DNA of 64,000 nucleotides from Cricetomys ansorgei (Eukaryota; Chordata; Mammalia; Rodentia; Nesomyidae). Made by a program: the position numbers and the translations under genes. The stretch's first letter is position 1, and every line of letters starts with the position of its first letter. Where the stretch lies: the NCBI GenBank assembly GCA_026225945.1, contig JAMJFZ010001815.1, positions 16,158,501 through 16,222,500 on the forward strand, in the 5' to 3' direction. Below are positions 46,641 to 58,989 of the stretch, one piece after another. Under the pieces are notes generated by a model. The model saw only the letters and a program-made list of their open reading frames with translations. It searched no databases and had not been told where the DNA came from.

Positions 46641-46982
46641 CAAGTGGTTTGGATGAAAGTGGCCCCTATTGGCCCATATGGTGTTGTATTGTTAGGAGAT
46701 ATGGCCTTATTGGGGGAAGTATGTCACTGGAGAAGGGTTATGAGGTTTCAGAAGCTCAAGCCAGGCCCAGTCTTACGCACAGTCTACAATCTGCTTCCTG
46801 GTGATCTAGATACAGAACTCTGAACTTCCTCCCCAGCACAATGTCTGCCTGCCTGCCACCATGCTCCCTGCCATGATGACAATGGATTAAAGCTCTGAGA
46901 TGTAAGTTAGCCCCAGTTAAATGTTTTCCTTTAGAAAATTTGCAGTGATCATGATCACAGAGATAGAAACCCTAAGACATGG
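46641..46982 (+). mobile_element. URR1-like hAT (Charlie) DNA transposon
   Basis: Runs from caagtggtttggatgaaagt (46641) through 'ttatgaggtttcagaagctc' (46738-46757) and 'gcctgcctgccaccatgctc' to the end 'aaaccctaagac'. It parallels 58156-58490 along its whole length. Non-autonomous, without transposase. The 68-codon frame at 46598-46804 is within it and incidental. Confidence 0.8.
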
Positions 46983-48345
46983 TGCTGAAAAAGACAAGAA
47001 ATAAAGTCATCATTAACATAATTCTTTTTTTTTTAAATTGTGGCAATAATTACAGTTTCCTTTATTATCAAACTGAGAGGATTGATGATTATCCACTGCT
47101 AACAGTCAGTGAACAACTGGATTTAATGATGTAGGTGAGGAGAAATACAGGTTCATACAGAGGTGAAGAGCTGACATTAGACAACAGTGAAGCCCTCTTA
47201 TCTAGAAAACAGAGATAATGACTTCTGATGTTTCACAGAGTTAATATAGAGGAAAATTGAGAGTTTCTCTTCTAATATCATCCACATTCTCAGTGGAAAA
47301 ATACATAATTATCAGACACTTAGGGACTATGATTCAAGGACAGGGAAATGCAAAATAATTGCTAAGTGGGGATATTTCTTACTTAAGTGAAATAAATACA
47401 AGTTTAAATTAAAACTTGCAAGTAAGGATGTTTAGAACTGGGTTTACAGGAATGTTGCTTGTGGGTTTTGATTGAAATAAAAACTTTGGAGTTTCATCAG
47501 AGGAATATGGTAGAGGAAGACAGCTATAGGCAAGTTGAAAATATCTACAAGAGAAGCTAAAAAGATAAATGTTTCACACAGGTTTATGCTTTTGTAACAC
47601 TTCAAAATTGATAATAAAAAACACAAATTCATTCATCTCCATTATAGATGATACAAATCCATAAGGAATTTGCTGATATCTGGTTAGAGATTTCTTTTGC
47701 AGTATACACTTGGTAAAAGATCAAAGGAAAGGTTGCTAGTAGTTAATTATTTTTATAAAAGCCATAATCCATTTATATGGCCCTCTTTGACCCAATTACC
47801 TCTAAGATCCCATCTTTTAATATAAATATATGAAGATCAGATTTCAGCATACTGTTTAGAAGTGATGCAAGACATCCCTGTAGCATAGTAGATATATGAA
47901 AGAATGCCAAAAAGAAGAAACAGAAAAAAATAGAGGTGGGTTTTTAAGTAATTAATTAATTTTTGATAAAATGTAGAAATGGAGATTGTAGAAAAATGAT
48001 TATTAGCATGCTTAGATACTGATCAAGTGATTTAAGAATAGTGATTGGAGGGAAGGGGAATAAAGCTATGAAGACAGAGTAAAATCTGAGTATAGAGAAC
48101 TCAGTGTGAATCACCATAGGTTTCACATTGAAGAAACATTAAATGTTGCAGCCGCAATCAACAAACCGCTTGATGTGAGCCCCAAAGACCATATATTGAA
48201 AGTCTGAGAATAGCTTTTTTTTTTTTGTTATTTTTCTCCATAATATTAAGAAATAGAGGAGGCACCAGTCATCTCAGAAACAAATGCCTCTGTTGGTGTT
48301 GGTCATATATTGACCATAAAAACACATGAATGAAAGTTAAGGAAA
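46983..48345. other. Unassigned AT-rich sequence
   Basis: No repeat or exon recognised. Confidence 0.45.
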
Positions 48346-48497
48346 AGCCAGGTGGTGGTGGTGGTAGTGCACACCTTTAATCACAACACTTGTGAAGTAG
48401 AGGCAGGTGTATCTCTGTGAGTTCAAGTCCAGCCTGGTCTACAGAGTGAGTTCCAGAGTTATAACAGAAAAACTGTGTCTCAATCTCAAAAAAAAAT
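48346..48497 (+). mobile_element. B1 SINE with near-matching target duplication
   Basis: A complete B1 from gccaggtggtggtggtggta through 'gttcaagtccagcctggtct' (48421-48440) to an A tail. It is flanked by gttaaggaaaa (left) and gttagggaaag (right), an 11 bp duplication now with two differences. One of the younger-looking SINEs here. Confidence 0.93.
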
Positions 48498-48637
48498 GAG
48501 GTTAGGGAAAGTCATTAGTTTATAATTTTCTTCCACATTCAGGAAAGATACTTCAAATACACTGAATACTCCTTCCATCCTGCTGTTAGCATTGCCCTCT
48601 ACAGGTACAGTTCAGCATTTATTGAAAGTGCTTTTTT

Positions 48638-48673
48638 TGTTTGTTTGTTTGTTTGTTCGTTGTTTGTTTTTTA
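48638..48673. repeat. (TTTG)n microsatellite
   Basis: Interrupted TTTG/GTTT units, likely from an A-rich tail on the minus strand. Confidence 0.85.
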
Positions 48674-48934
48674 TCACAGTAGAACAGGAAAGAATTTCTT
48701 ATTACTAGGTAAATAGTGAAGACAGCAGGGAAGTCTTTAAGGGCCATAGATAATAGTCAATTTTCATATGTTATTTTCATATGTGTGTGAGTCTGAAAAA
48801 AATGCCTCATTTCATAATATCTTTAGGATAATCTATCTTGCTGTCAACACTCATATGTGTTTCTTTGTAAAAGATAAAATGCCAGTAGATGAAACATAGA
48901 GCATTTAACAATCATCATATTTAGTAATCCACAT

Positions 48935-49330
48935 TGTAGATGTAGATTCAGGGCAAATGGCTGTTTATTCTTTGTCTAATTCAATCCTGGGTCCCAGAGG
49001 GCTTTCAGCCTCCATACAATCTAATCTTAAACCTAAACCAGGAAGGCTTCAAACTGACTCTTACTGTTAGCTGACTCTTTCTTCCAAATTCACTCTCCTT
49101 CTGCTGAACTGCCTCTGTGTCTTATTTGACTGATTCTCTGACTGCCTCTATTCTCTGCTTCTCCCTCAGAGCTCCACCTCTGCCTCCTAAGTGCTGGGAT
49201 TAAACGCATGCACCTCCAATGCCTTATGAATTGGAATTAAAGGTGTGGGCTACATTGGGATTAAAGGCCTGTACTAATATTCTTTCTAACCTAAAGCAGC
49301 CAGGTTGCTGGATTAAAAGCTTAAATGTTC
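48935..49330 (-). mobile_element. CAG/CTG-skewed LTR fragment containing B1-derived sequence
   Basis: Starts with the family end tgtagatgtagattcagggc and follows family order for about 200 bp. At 49150-49280 it shows a B1-like stretch ('aagtgctgggattaaacgca', 49190-49209, and two 'gggattaaaggc'-like repeats). The far end is lost, so the boundary is approximate. The middle of the LTR is deleted relative to 39508-40525. Confidence 0.78.
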
Positions 49331-49778
49331 TTCTAAACTTCATTAACAAACTTCTCTCATCTCCTGTTTGCCTTCTGTCTCCTTTCCTGGAATTGACATA
49401 GTTTGACTCAGGTAAGTCTCATGATTAGAAAAATACAAACAGACTTGAGGAGGTAGATGATTGCTACAGTTCTTGCCTCACTTGTTTCAGACCTTGAATT
49501 TAACCCTGGGAAAAAATAATAGCAAAAAGAAAAAGGCCCCCCCAAAATGGTTATGGAATATCAGTAAAAGAGTGAAATGAAATACACAATGACTACACTT
49601 CCATAATGTAATGATGAACTCACTGTATAATACTGCTATTACCACAGGGATGGAGAAATTCTACACAACTACAAGCCATATGGTTCTAGCACCTGATGTT
49701 GATATCACTTATGAGGATGAAAAAAAATATTTTGTGTTCTTACACAACTAATATCCTCTAATTTAGAATATTTAAAAA

Positions 49779-49779
<1 letters not shown>
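49331..49779. other. Unassigned sequence
   Basis: No repeat or exon recognised. Confidence 0.4.

Positions 49780-49829
<50 letters not shown>
49780..49829. repeat. (TA)n microsatellite
   Basis: About 24 uninterrupted AT units, then TACATACATATATT. It lies just outside the L1 3' end. Confidence 0.96.
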
Positions 49830-49831
<2 letters not shown>

Positions 49832-49854
49832 CATATATTAAAATAATTTTTAAA

Positions 49855-51730
49855 TTTAAATATGTTTGGATCATATTCTTCCTCCCCACAAATTGTCTCA
49901 AGTCCTTTCCTCCTTTCTACCCAGCCAACTTGAAGTTCTTTCTTAAAAACAATCCAAACCCAACACAACAACAGAAACACCTCCAAAACAAGAAAACAAA
50001 ATACCCCACCAAATAAACCAAACTATAACCAAATAAAAGCACATAAAAATGTGGAGTCCATTATATGCTGCTCAATTGCTCCTGAACATGAGGCTTAGCC
50101 CTGGAATGGTTGATATACCCAGTGTCACTCCATTGGAATAAAACAAATTATCTCTCTCCCAGCAGGTACAAATGACAATTAAGTTGTTAATTTTATCCTG
50201 ATGGCTATGTTTTCTTTCTTTCATTCATTCATTCATTCAGGACTTAATATATTCATTTTTTAGTATGACAAAGTAAAATATTAAGATAAAACAAAAACTA
50301 TCACACTAAATTTGAACAAGACGAACCAGTAGAAGGAAAAGTGCCCAAGAGATGGTGCAAGATTCAGAGACACACTCATTTGCACACCAAGGAGTCCAAT
50401 AAAAATACTAAACCAGAAGTCCTAATACAAGCACAGAGGACTGGGTAGAGGTCACAGCAGGCCAGTGCTTGCTGTTTCAATCTCTATGAGTTCATATGAA
50501 CTTTGCTCATGTTGATATAGAGGATCATATTTTCTTGGTGTCCTCCATGCCCATTGGCTACCCTTTCTGTGGGGTTCCCTGAGCTCTGAGTGGAGGGATT
50601 TGAAGGAGGCATCCCATTTAGGGCTGAATATTTTAAGGTCTCTTGTTCTCTGTGTAATGTGTGGCTGTGGGTCTCTGCTTTTGTTCTCATCCACTGTAGG
50701 AGGGAGCTTCTATGATGATGGCTATGTTTGATCAAAGGCACTGATCAATGGTATGTCAGAATATCATTACAAGTCATTACAAGTCATTACAGTGTCAGGG
50801 TCCTGGTCATCCAAGCAGTGCCAGGTATGAGTTGCATCTTGTGGAGTGGCACTTAAGTCAATTCAATTATTGACTGGTTACTCCCACAAGATTTGTGTTG
50901 CCATTGCTTTATTGTGCAGGCAATATATTTTTTCAGACAAAGAGTTTGTGGCTAGCCTGTTGTTTATGTTTCTCTTTTGATAGTATACAAAGTGTCTTAG
51001 TGTATCAAATATGCTAGAACATAGGTGTGAAGGATCTATGTAGGTAGCAAATCAACATATCCATATTTAATGAGCTGTGTAGGTGTTGTCTTCAGCAAAA
51101 TGAATTTGCTGTCAATTTGTGGGAATAAAACCACAAAGTGTAGTCTTGGTAACACCTTGAGGTTTTTTTGGATTCCTGTGGGACCCCTTTGGAAATATAT
51201 TAATTAGATGCCCCCTTATCCTGGTATTGGAAACTTCATTTGGTGATAAGAGATGACCAGTAGGGTCTCTGTCTCTCCAATTATTTGGTGATTTATTTAG
51301 ATTTTCTTAATATATGTATTATAGGATGTTTCTAGTTATTAGGTTTCCAAAATACCCTAATACTGCCCATTTACTTTAATTCTCCTCATATTCCTCCACA
51401 CAACACCCTATCTCCTCCCCCTTTCCACTTGATCCTTCCATTCCCTTTCATCCATATCTGTCTGTTTTGTTTTCCTTTCCTAACAAGAGCTATCACTATC
51501 TGTTCTCTCTAATCCCTTGCTCTATACCCTCTTCAGATTGTAGCTTTGTTATCATTGACTTCACTGCTAATATCTACATATATGTGAATACATACCGTAT
51601 GTCTTTCTGGGTCTGAGATACCTCATTTAAGATGAATTTTTTTCTAGTTTCATCTATTTGCCTTCAAATTTCATGATGTCATTTTTTTAAAATTGCTGAA
51701 TAATACTCCATTGTGTAAATGTACTGCATT
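49855..51730 (-). mobile_element. L1 LINE: long 3' UTR and ORF2 C-terminal end, minus strand
   Basis: The longest L1 3' UTR in the window. It starts at the A-rich end of the element (read in reverse: 'ttgaagttctttctt' near 49930) and proceeds through 50450-50900 and 51170-51360 to the ORF2 end at 51590-51730 ('acatatatgtgaatacatac', 51577-51596). The same passages occur in the L1 at 1-500. The two 80-85 codon minus frames near 50450-50740 lie in untranslated sequence. Confidence 0.85.
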
Positions 51731-54700
51731 TTCATACAAAATGACTTTTTGATTTTCTCTGATATCACTCCTTACCCATTTTCTTTTATAGCCATTTTCT
51801 TGTTTTTCTTTCTGTTTCAGTTATATGCTTCCTAGTTCTAGCCTTGATATAATTGATATAATTCTGCTTTAGCCTTTTACTTTACAAAAGTCCCACTAAT
51901 TCTCTTATGTTCACTATTATGGTCCAATAAGCTGAGTGGGTAACTGTAGGAACGTTGCCTAATTTTCAATGTTGCACAAGGTACTTTTGTTTGTTATATG
52001 TGGTTTTCAACTTGTTGTTCTTTGTTTTCAAGAAAATTTGCATTAAAACTCTACCCTTCATTCTCAAATGGCCATCTGTTCTTGCTGTTTCTTTCCAAAC
52101 TTAAATAGTGAGTGACATCATTATAATTTCTATGGCAACCAACTGCATTGACATTAAAAGATGATACAGACTTTAGACAGTATAAAACAGCAGAAGCTTA
52201 TGAACTGTTAAAAACAATATCTTCTGTTCATTCAAATGTCTTTAATATGAAAGGAAAGCTTTGTTTTAACCCTTTTAAAGGCACACAAACTTGTGGCTTC
52301 AAAATTCTAATGGATCTAAAGAATTCTTTTCTGTGCTAAATTTCTTACATTTTTCTTCCCGAATATTTTCCACTTTAAAAAAATATCATTTTTTAAAAAA
52401 TGAAAGAACAATAAATTCGTGGCCCCCAAATGCAGAAAAAAAATGTAGGTTTCAAATTTTTATTCCCAAATAGCAATGACAATATCCATAATAGCATTAA
52501 GTTACAGATATTCTTTGTTTTGTCCAGTTGTTTTGGCTAAGATAACATGTGACAAGAGAGGGTATTAATTTACTAAGATTAAAAAAGAATGATCAGGCTA
52601 TTAGGGAAACTCTTGAACCTCCTCACGAGTTGTTCAGTAACAAGACTTTATTCTGTGATATAAAAATCACATCGGACTAAGTGACATAGGACATTAGAAA
52701 TTACAGTCAGGGTATCCCCTTCATAGAGATATTAAGTGAGGTTGAGAAAAATCTCAAGTTTAAACAGATGAAGACATCTCTAGATACCAGTTAATGCAGT
52801 TTGTTTTATGGCACCATTGAAATTGGAAGATTGAAAATGGAATTCTTTCTTTTAATTTTTTTAATGTTTTCTTAGGATAGAATATTGACTGGAATCATCA
52901 TTTTGATATGTTTTTTTTTTTGTTGTTGTTTTGTTTTTGTTTTTGTTTTCAAAAGGCTATGGGCATGATTGACCAAGAGTTTTGGTAAACAGAATATACT
53001 ATTGAAGCTTTCATTCTCCCAGTTATTGCTTAAAATTGTAACCCTACAGCAGCACATCCTTCAAGAAATAGTGACTCTGAAGAGGCTATAGTATTGTCTC
53101 AGAAGTTTCCAGATTTCTAAGATTGGTTTGTTGGTTGTATAAGGAATGAGCTCCCCTTCTCGAGACAGGGTGACTTGGACGTTTATAAGAACTTTTAAGC
53201 TCTCCACATTGTTGACTAAAGGCTTTGCACAATCATATTCCAGGTTAATCATTTCTTTTGTATGATCCTTCTTTCACTCTTTTAAGCAAGTTCATTCCAA
53301 GGGCACTTCACTCCTACACTGAAAAAATACTGCATGAAATCCTAGGCAGCCCAGTGTAAGAGAAATGTCTTTGAAGTCATTAAGGGCATATGTCAAAAAA
53401 TAGTGTTTCCTTTAAGTACAAGCAATTAAATACAAATTTAGCTGCCTCTAAGGGATATTTACAAAGGTGGATTGTAACATTAGATGAAGACTTGAGTTAT
53501 ATGACCTCTGAGTAATACTCAAATTCTGTATTAATCTTTTAAATCCCAAATCTATAGTTCATATGTGAATATAAATGAATACATATAATGGGTATATAAC
53601 AAACTTATTTAATTTTTCTGTGTGTATGTTAAAATTATAATGATATCTTCCAATAGGACCTCTTCTTTTTTTCCCAACATAAAGTTTACACAAAGTTGTA
53701 AAGATGTAAATTTGGATTATTAGGTAAATAACTAAAATAGATGAGAAATTATACTTAAAATTAAATTGATATGCCTACACAAAAAATGTAAAATTTTATT
53801 CAATAATAATGAGAAGTTTCAATAATCTTGCATTAGCATTTTAAATGGAGATTTACATTTCCTTTCATCCCTGTCTCCTCATAGAGCTGCCACTGTCAGC
53901 ACTTTCCCTTCCTATGAGAATCTGTCCTCTATAAATGTGCTTAACTGCTTGACTAAGAAAATAAATTAAACTTTGAAGATGGTAATTTAAACTTCAGTTT
54001 ATTCAATGGGGAACTAATGGAAAGAAGTACATCAGGACTTCTCAGCCATGTGGCCTGTTTGCTGACTCTAATCTATTTTCCTTTTTCATGGTCTTTACAA
54101 CTAAATAGCTTTTATCACATTGTGGTAGACTCTGGCAGTTAGAGGTATAATATCTAATTCCAGATACATCCGTATTTTATTTTAGTGTGCCTTTTAGTCA
54201 AAAGTCAAGTAGTTAAAACATACATATATATTGATTTTCTTAAATATGAATACAAAATTTTGTATCACTTTATAATTAAACAACTTGATTGTGTAGTTTT
54301 TCAAATTTGAATTCTATTTGTCCTTAATTAAGTTGTTGATTTCAAATTGTTGCAATCTACAAGTTTGTTTTACAGATAATTATAATGGGAATTTGGGTAA
54401 TAAATCACATCTTGATTTTTTTAATTAATGTAATTACTTTCGAAATTCTAAATATGTATTTTTCTCCTTTTTGGGAAAAACAGTGTCTCAACCATCCCTG
54501 ACTGCAAAAAATACTGTTGAAAGAGCAGAACAGAATGAAGTACACTTACTGTCTTCAGCAGTTGACATAGAGCTGAAAAATTCAATGACAAATAGGCCAA
54601 TGAAGAAGACTAGATTTTCTACAATATACCATTACATAAATGACAAATCATTTTGACAGGAGTAACAAGAGTATTCAAGGAGTAAATAATAATCTCTTCA

Positions 54701-55070
54701 ACATGTATTGCTTGAAAATGTGAAGAACCATGCTAACCTTGGAGCTTTTTCTAATACTATATAGGCAATTTCTTTCAAACAATATCAAAGATCTATTTCT
54801 ATGGCCCGAAACTATAAATATCTTAGAAGGACATAGGGAAAAAGGTTTTGTAACAAATTTAAATTTGATATCATAGAAATGTTACCAAAGAGTCTTGTAA
54901 CAAAAGAAGATATTCAAAGTGGACATTCTGAGTTAAAAAAAAATACACCAGAAATTTTTATTGACTGAGAAAGAGGTCAATTTTGAAAAGAAGAAAAATT
55001 CTAAATCATATTTAAAAAGGAATTGATGTCTAGAAAAAATTAATAATTCTTAAAATATAGTATGATGGCA
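51731..55070. other. Unassigned AT-rich sequence, largest gap in recognised repeats
   Basis: About 3.3 kb with only poly-T/(TTTTG) stretches (52909-52948) and no clear repeat. Short open frames at 53061-53270 (minus) and 54471-54656 (plus) are described separately or in the findings. The first 60 bp may still be L1. Confidence 0.45.
53061..53273 (-). other. Unidentified protein-like open frame
   Basis: On the minus strand 70 codons are open after an upstream TGA, including an ATG-started 63-residue frame. The predicted peptide is of mixed, globular-like composition (contains NNVESLKVLINVQVTLSREG) rather than low complexity. I do not recognise it. There is no splice or promoter context, so a pseudogene fragment or a chance frame are both possible. 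Confidence 0.22.
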
Positions 55071-55074
55071 AGCA

Positions 55075-55700
55075 TCTGATTTAAAATTTACTAAAGATCT
55101 TAAACAGACATTTCCCCAAGGAAGGTGAACTACCCCATCAATATACATACAAAATACTGCTTAATATCATTGAGCCATAGGGAAATGCAATTCAGCTCTT
55201 TAACGAGGCACCATTTCATATGCATGAGAATTGCTGCCATCAAAATTCAACATAAAATAAGTACTTGTGAGTACCTGAATAACTGAAGCCCTCACAGCTT
55301 GAGTAGAGTAACAAATAAAGTGCCCACTGGTGAATGAATAAGTATGCAAAATGTTGTATGAGCACACAAAATAAAACCTGAATTATAGAAAAGGGTGTGA
55401 TTTCCTCAAAATTGTACAGCAGGAAAGAATTCCACAAATATATCATTGGATATATTTTGAGATTTATTATTGATGTATTTGTGATAACCAGTCACAAAGC
55501 ATTAATTCTGCATAGTTCCTTAAGTATACGAGGTGAATATATCTTAGGGCCAATCACAGAGGCAGAAAGTAAAAGGGTGTTGCTATGGGTGGGAAGAAAG
55601 GAATATATTTATTTCTGTTAAATATGTGCAGTTTTGTATTTGCAGGACACATACAATTTTGAAATTGTATGTAAAACTCAATAAGTGACCTGCATTGCGG
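55075..55700 (+). mobile_element. Old L1 fragment (ORF2 C-terminus and 3' UTR)
   Basis: Passages typical of ancient mammalian L1: 'aaacagacatttccccaagg' (55103-55122), 'atagggaaatgcaattcagc' (55177-55196), and 'cagaggcagaaagtaaaagg' (55557-55576). Strong divergence places it well before the rodent-specific L1s here. Confidence 0.68.
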
Positions 55701-56479
55701 TGTTAAGAGTTACTAACACAGCATGTTTTAGCAAAATAAAAATAGTAAAGTCTGCAAGTCCTGTGGGTTAAGCATAGAACACACTGCCAGAGAACAAGCA
55801 GCAAGGCATTCTTGACTCTTGTCCTTTAGAATCAAGAAGCATGCTCACCTGAATCTTAGACAATCTGGCATTCTTAGCTTATTCCTAATTTTTATGAGAT
55901 AGAATTCTTATGAGGATTAAAATGTGCTTTCTGAAAAGTTTTGAATTATAATTAGGAGGAGCCCATCATCAGAGCATATTTCCTCTGTTAGAAATGAAAG
56001 TACATATTCACAAATATTCCCCACAAAGTTCTCATTTTCGTACATAGATAACATTAACTTGAAGACCAACTACATTTGTTAAAAACTGTACCATTAACTT
56101 TACTAAAAGAGAATCACAAAGATATGTTTCTAATATAGGATGGGTACGAGTAAAGCCTTTCCATTTTTTTTTTCTCTTGTGATTTTTAGATGGTAGAATA
56201 AGATGAGAAAGAATGTATTTTAGAAAATAGACCTCAACATAACAGAGTCTCCATTGTACAAATATTCTAAATATCTGTTGGGAATAGATACCCTAACAAC
56301 ATAAAGTAGGTATGCCGTCATGACATCCTAATCTAACTAATTGTACAATCTGCAAAAATACTAATTAATTCTTTACTCTAACTTAGATTGTTCTGATAAT
56401 AATATATATTCTAAGTTACTATTTAAGGTTGAGATAGTGTACTACAGAAAATTATTACTTCAGAAATCACAATAGAATC
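55701..56479. other. Unassigned AT-rich sequence
   Basis: Nothing recognised. Confidence 0.45.
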
Positions 56480-56645
56480 TTTTGTTTGTTTTGTTTTGTT
56501 TTTCCAGACAGAGTTACTCTGTTATAATTTTAGCTGTCCTGGAACTCACTCTAGACAAGGCTGGCCTTGTACTCACAGAGATTCGCTTGCCTCTACATCC
56601 TGAGTACTGGGATTAAACGAGTGTGTCACCAACACCAGACCCACA
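56480..56645 (-). mobile_element. B1 SINE, minus strand
   Basis: Starts with a (TTTG/TTTTG)n A-tail complement, then 'cagacagagttactctgtta' (56506-56525), 'ggctggccttgtactcacag' (56559-56578) and 'gtactgggattaaacga' before the B1 head. Confidence 0.92.
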
Positions 56646-56679
56646 ATATATATTTTTTTAAATTATTTAACTTCATTTT

Positions 56680-56875
56680 TAATTGTGTGTATGCTTGTGT
56701 GTCTGTGTGTTAGTTTGTGCACATGAATATAGTGCTCCCTGAGGGCAGAAGAGTTTGTCAGGTTCTCTGGAACTTGAGTTGAGATGGTTATGAAATGTCC
56801 ATGTGAGTGCTGTGAGCCAGTTACTGGTCCCTGAGACAAAATATACATAACAATGAGTCATCATGCCTGGTCCAT
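56680..56875 (-). mobile_element. B2 SINE, minus strand
   Basis: The TG-rich tail region at 56685-56720 is followed by 'gagggcagaagagtttgtca' (56741-56760), 'ggaacttgagttgagatggt' and 'gtgagtgctgtgagccagtt'. Diverged but in B2 order. Confidence 0.65.
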
Positions 56876-57379
56876 ACTTTTTTTTATTTCCAAGGGTTTG
56901 ATTATTTATTTGTTTGTTTGTTGGTTTTTATTTCCAAGTTCGGATTTTATTTCTTCTTCTTTATTATGAGAAAACACAGTATTCTTATTAATAGGGTTGA
57001 CGGCAATGGTTTAACCACAATGAACTCATGATAATCCCTAGCAGTCTTGCATTTACTTTCCTTCCTCCTCTACCTCCACCCAGAATTCCACATACAAAGG
57101 GTTTCACATAACATGGTTTACTTCAAGGTCCAACTATTTTAATTAGAATTACCTAATTGTACTTTTTATGGCTGAAAAAAAAAACGCTGTATAAACAACA
57201 CATTTTCATTATCCATATATTGGACAAGGAGTACTTAAGCAGATTCTATCACTAAGCTATTGTGACTTAGGCAGCAAAAATCTCAGAAATCTCATATCTG
57301 AAGTATCTCTCTATAATATACTTCTCTTGATTCTTTCAAGGACATATCTAGGATCTAAATGACTAGATAATATATAACT
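56876..57379. other. Mostly unassigned; possible old L1 at 57100-57240
   Basis: The stretch 'acacattttcattatccata' (57199-57218) may be a minus-strand old L1. The rest is not recognised. Confidence 0.35.
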
Positions 57380-57838
57380 TCTATTTTCAGCTTTTGAGCA
57401 GCTTCCAACTCCTGCAACTCACACTAGCCAGTTTTTGGACTGAACGAGTTATTGAACTGTGGTTTACTGAACAAATTATGGGCAGTCAAAATTCGGGTAT
57501 GGTTGAAGAATGGGTCCCCAAGGTCTCACCTTTAGTTGAGTAGCAACTGACAGTTGAAAGCTGATGAGGGAGGGAAACACACTCATCCATGAGGAATTGA
57601 CTGTTAGTAGGTTTCCTCTGCCCAAGTAGATGGTGTTAAATTCATTCACACACAGTAAGCAATAATTAGACTAATGAGCTATTAATAAAAATAAATTAAG
57701 TGGCTATAAATTTGAGGGGTAGTCTGGTTGATGGATCCCGGGAGGAGTTGGAAGAAAGTAGTGTAGGGTGAATATGATCAACATATATTATATGGGAGTA
57801 TGAAATTTTCAAAGAAATAAAAATACTATCTTAAAAAA
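57380..57838 (+). mobile_element. L1 LINE 3' UTR
   Basis: Bases 57500-57660 resemble the 3' UTR, and the end 'gggagtatgaaattttcaaa' (57795-57814) plus 'gaaataaaaata' matches the L1 end at 36029-36050. Confidence 0.65.
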
Positions 57839-58155
57839 TCCACAATATTTCATTTGCTATCAGGAGTTTTTGTGTTTGACAAAATCCCAGTTCAGTCTTG
57901 TTATTCTCAGAGCTTTGACTTAACATACGGCTGTTTTGCCTACATCCTGAAATATTTTCTCTGTGTTATTTTGAAATTTTGTTCTTTTATCTATTTTTAG
58001 TGGAATTAAGTGCAAGTTAAAAGGTAGAATATAATTTAACACTTCATGTTGCTTCAGCTAGCCTGCTGTTTGTCTTATTTCCTCATTTCATTCATTCTTA
58101 TTTTTCTTCGTTTTTTTCCCCTGCCATTGAACAGCTAGTCTGCTGTTTTGTTTTT
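57839..58155. other. Unassigned sequence
   Basis: Nothing recognised. Confidence 0.4.
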
Positions 58156-58490
58156 CAGTTGTGGTGGTTTGAATGAAAAAGCTCCAAAGGTTTATTGGGA
58201 GTGGCACTATTAGTAGTGTTGCCTTGTTGGTGGAAGCCTGTCATTGTGGATGGGCTTTGAGGTTTCAGATGCTCAAGCCAGGCCAGTATCTCTCTCTTCC
58301 TGCTGCTGCCAGTCTGTATGTAGAATTCACAGCTACTTCTCCAGTACCACGTCTGCTTGCCAGCTACCATATTTCCCTTCTTGCTGACAATGGACTAAAC
58401 CTCTGAACTGTAAGCCTCCCTAAATATATGCTTTCCTTTAGAAGATTTGCTGCGGTCATGGTGTCTCTTCACAGCTATAAAACACTAAAT
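58156..58490 (+). mobile_element. URR1-like hAT (Charlie) DNA transposon
   Basis: Starts cagttgtggtggtttgaatg, has 'gggctttgaggtttcagatg' (58252-58271), 'atggactaaacctctgaact' and 'catggtgtctcttcacagct' (58457-58476). It is the clearest copy of the family here. The 77-codon frame at 58173-58406 is incidental. Confidence 0.82.
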
Positions 58491-58669
58491 AAGAAAGCCA
58501 TTTTTACACTATTTAAGCAATTGTATTATCTTTCAAAAGCAGAAAGTACTGGATATGAAGTAACATATAGGAAAAGCGGTATTTGGGAAGGATTGAGGTT
58601 TCTTTTCTACCTAGAGCCAAAAGTGATGGGATAATGACAATTTGTTGTTTGGGGAAAGGAAAAATCTAT
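58491..58669. other. Unassigned sequence
   Basis: Short gap between URR1 and the next repeat; nothing recognised. Confidence 0.4.
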
Positions 58670-58985
58670 CAGTCTGCTTTAGTTTTCTATTGTTGTGAAA
58701 ATCTTCATAACCAAAACCAACATAGGGAGAAAGGGTTTATTTCATCTGAAAGTTTTAATCCATCATGGTGGAAATTCAGTGCAAGAAGTAAATATAGGCA
58801 GGAATTGATGGAAAGACTATAAAGAATACTGTTTAGTAGTTTGTGCCTCATAGTTTGCTCAGTTTGATTTCTTAGACTTTCCAGGTTCACCTCCCCAGAG
58901 GTGGCATCATGCATATTGTACTGGATCCTCCACATCAGTCATTAATCAAGAAAATACTAGTGAAGCCGTTATTATTGGAGGATAA
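58670..58985 (+). mobile_element. Interspersed rodent repeat ('caagttgacaaaactagcc' family), left part
   Basis: 'gggagaaagggtttatttca' (58725-58744), 'ccatcatggtgg' and 'cattaatcaagaaaat' are in family order. The tail part appears at 59690-59790 after an L1 end, so the element is split. Confidence 0.62.
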
Positions 58986-58989
58986 TTTA

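Noticed and set aside
48340..48500. tRNA-like A/B boxes in B1, B2 and ID-like elements as tRNA genes
   Set aside because: They belong to SINE bodies; no cloverleaf with an anticodon arm and acceptor stem could be made out.
54471..54656. 61-codon plus frame in a repeat-poor region
   Set aside because: No recognised domain or context, and its length is expected by chance.
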